64,000 nucleotides of DNA from assembly GCF_001263355.1 (NCBI RefSeq), contig NZ_LGYO01000006.1:1-64000 (forward strand), read 5' to 3'. The translations under genes and the position numbers were made by a program. Below the pieces are notes generated by a model. That model did not search any database and had not been told where the DNA came from. It was given only the letters and a program-made list of their open reading frames with translations. Shown here in pieces: positions 62,862-64,000 of the stretch (within the stretch, counting starts at the first letter, position 1; each line of letters opens with the position of its first letter). This stretch comes from Acetobacterium bakii (lineage in GTDB: Bacteria; Bacillota; Clostridia; Eubacteriales; Eubacteriaceae).

Positions 62862-63584
62862 ATGAGTATGAAATTAAAAAAAATACAGGAAATGGTAAAG
62901 AACTCTGAAAATATTGTTTTTTTTGGTGGGGCAGGCGTGTCAACCGAAAGTGGTATTCCAGATTTTCGGAGCGTGGATGGTTTATATAGTCAAACCTATA
63001 AATACCCGCCGGAAACCATTCTTTCGCATCGGTTTTTCATGGAAAACACTGAAGAGTTTTATGATTTTTACAGAAATAAAATGCTGTTTTTAGAAGCAAA
63101 GCCCAATAAGGCACATAAAAAACTGGCGGAGCTGGAAAATATAGGAAAGCTTAAGGCGGTGATTACCCAAAACATCGACGGACTTCACCAACTGGCAGGA
63201 AGCAAAAATGTATTGGAGCTCCATGGCTCAGTTCACCGCAATTATTGCCTGAAATGCCATCAGTATTATGGGGTTACCGCAATCGTGGAAGGCGCACCCA
63301 TACCAAAATGTACCTGCGGCGGGATGCTTAAACCGGATGTGGTTCTTTACGGCGAAGGCCTGGACAACCAAACCGTTGAGCAATCCGTCAAGGCCATTGC
63401 CGGGGCAGACATGCTGATTATCGGCGGCACATCCCTGGGGGTTTATCCCGCAGCCGGACTGATTGACTACTACCGGGGCAACAAGCTGGTGCTCATCAAC
63501 AAAACGTCAACGCCTATGGATAAACAAGCAGATCTTGTCATTAATGATAGTATCGGTGAAGTTCTGGGAGGTTTGGAATTGTGA
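62862..63584 (+). CDS. cobB: NAD-dependent protein deacylase (sirtuin)
   Basis: Removes acetyl or other acyl groups from lysines using NAD+. The 240-residue Sir2 protein has FFGGAGVSTESGIPDFRS (NAD site), TQNIDGLHQLAG with the conserved Asn-Asp, the catalytic His in LELHGSVHRNYCLKC, two zinc Cys pairs (CLKC and CTCGG), and IIGGTSLGVYPAAGL. In acetogens it may reactivate acetyl-CoA enzymes; that is inference. ATG 62862 or 62868 are both possible starts after AGAGGAAA. Confidence 0.94.
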   Translation: MSMKLKKIQEMVKNSENIVFFGGAGVSTESGIPDFRSVDGLYSQTYKYPPETILSHRFFMENTEEFYDFYRNKMLFLEAKPNKAHKKLAELENIGKLKAVITQNIDGLHQLAGSKNVLELHGSVHRNYCLKCHQYYGVTAIVEGAPIPKCTCGGMLKPDVVLYGEGLDNQTVEQSVKAIAGADMLIIGGTSLGVYPAAGLIDYYRGNKLVLINKTSTPMDKQADLVINDSIGEVLGGLEL

Positions 63585-63620
63585 CGTGCAGATTGTGTTG
63601 TTCAGAAATAAAAATAACAA

Positions 63621-64000
63621 ATGCATAAAAATAACAATAGCGAAAGACAATATAAAGAGAAAAACAGATTGCTGGAACTCTTGCTTGAAAAACACACCGT
63701 TGAACAAGTGGTTGAAACCATTAGCAGCATTGTCGAAAAACCAGTGATTTTTATCGATATTAATTTTGGTATCCGAGGAATGGAACGAATTGAAGAAATC
63801 AAAGATCCTTCCTGGATCCAGGCTATTTCAATGGGGTTTTGCAGCCATGAATTTATCTTTGAAATAATAAACATCAAAGAAATCAAGCACTTTCCGACAG
63901 AACGCACGCCTTATGCTGTGAAAATGGAAAATTCAGGACTTGTGCTGGTGTCACCTTTAATTATACGCGGTAACTATGCCGGGGCATTGGTGCTGTTTTC
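63621..64000 (+). CDS. PucR/CdaR-like regulator, N-terminal part (runs off the window)
   Basis: 126 codons of an open frame continuing past the window end. The start RQYKEKNRLLELLLEKHTVEQVVETISSIVEKPVIFIDINF is the typical N-terminus of PucR-family regulators, whose C-terminal helix-turn-helix would lie outside. The ending GLVLVSPLIIRGNYAGALVLF fits the following sensory domain. An upstream in-frame TAA (63615-63617) fixes ATG 63621 as the first possible start; its ribosome site is weak. Target unknown. Confidence 0.6.
   Translation, partial: MHKNNNSERQYKEKNRLLELLLEKHTVEQVVETISSIVEKPVIFIDINFGIRGMERIEEIKDPSWIQAISMGFCSHEFIFEIINIKEIKHFPTERTPYAVKMENSGLVLVSPLIIRGNYAGALVLF

Overview
The window reads as the chromosome of a low-to-moderate GC Gram-positive anaerobe of the Clostridia, most likely a Eubacteriaceae acetogen such as Acetobacterium. 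That assignment is an inference from three things: the purR-spoVG-glmU-prs-pth-mfd-...-tilS-hpt-ftsH gene order typical of Firmicutes, the acetoin dehydrogenase genes, and the one-carbon folate genes. The block lacks fin, spoVT, yabP, yabQ and spoIIE, which sit inside it in spore formers, so a non-sporulating lineage is likely.

Layout. 1-3.8 kb (minus strand): two DUF4190-type membrane proteins flanking lgt, then murC. 4-26.6 kb (plus strand): a long housekeeping run of purR, spoVG, glmU, prs, pth, mfd, a PrsA-like foldase, a YabM/SpoVB-like flippase, mazG, hup, rqcP, divIC, ppx, five tRNA genes (Leu, fMet, Met, Glu, Val) behind two consensus promoters, tilS, hpt, ftsH, a formyltransferase-like protein, coaX and dusB. 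26.6-28.5 kb (minus): folC and a 5-formyl-THF cyclo-ligase. 28.7-38.2 kb: DUF1638, hemolysin III, pyrG, a DnaA-box cluster, nadE, an XRE regulator with a clear operator, a DEAD-box helicase and a MATE exporter. 38.2-40.1 kb (minus): mrnC and cysS. 40.2-50.2 kb (plus): yerC, an aminotransferase, pspC-like, tsaE, ispD, acoABC, guaB, guaA and a 47-codon ORF. 50.3-64 kb is more accessory: a LysR regulator divergent from a DMT exporter, a Cho-like GIY-YIG nuclease, an LRR-yqeC-xdhC operon, a YtrA-type GntR-ABC operon, a zone of gene fragments and inverted repeats around an HbpS-like gene, a LytTR-DUF3021-ABC cluster, a hydrolase, a sirtuin and the start of a PucR-like regulator.

Most interesting signals. 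(1) A 101-nt palindromic element in three copies (1895-1995, about 13650-13755, 60866-60966). It shows compensatory base-pair changes, and each copy lies between a stop codon and the following terminator. (2) An acetoin dehydrogenase E2 with no lipoyl domain but apparently two E3/E1-binding domains, in an operon without E3. (3) Five DnaA-box-like 9-mers in direct orientation upstream of nadE. (4) An HbpS-like gene bracketed by 23-bp inverted repeats that match at 22 of 23 positions, beside truncated glpF and response-regulator fragments. (5) Several regulator-operator pairs readable from the sequence (YtrA-type, XRE, LytTR, LysR and the aco promoter). All functional names rest on recognised motifs; no database search was possible.
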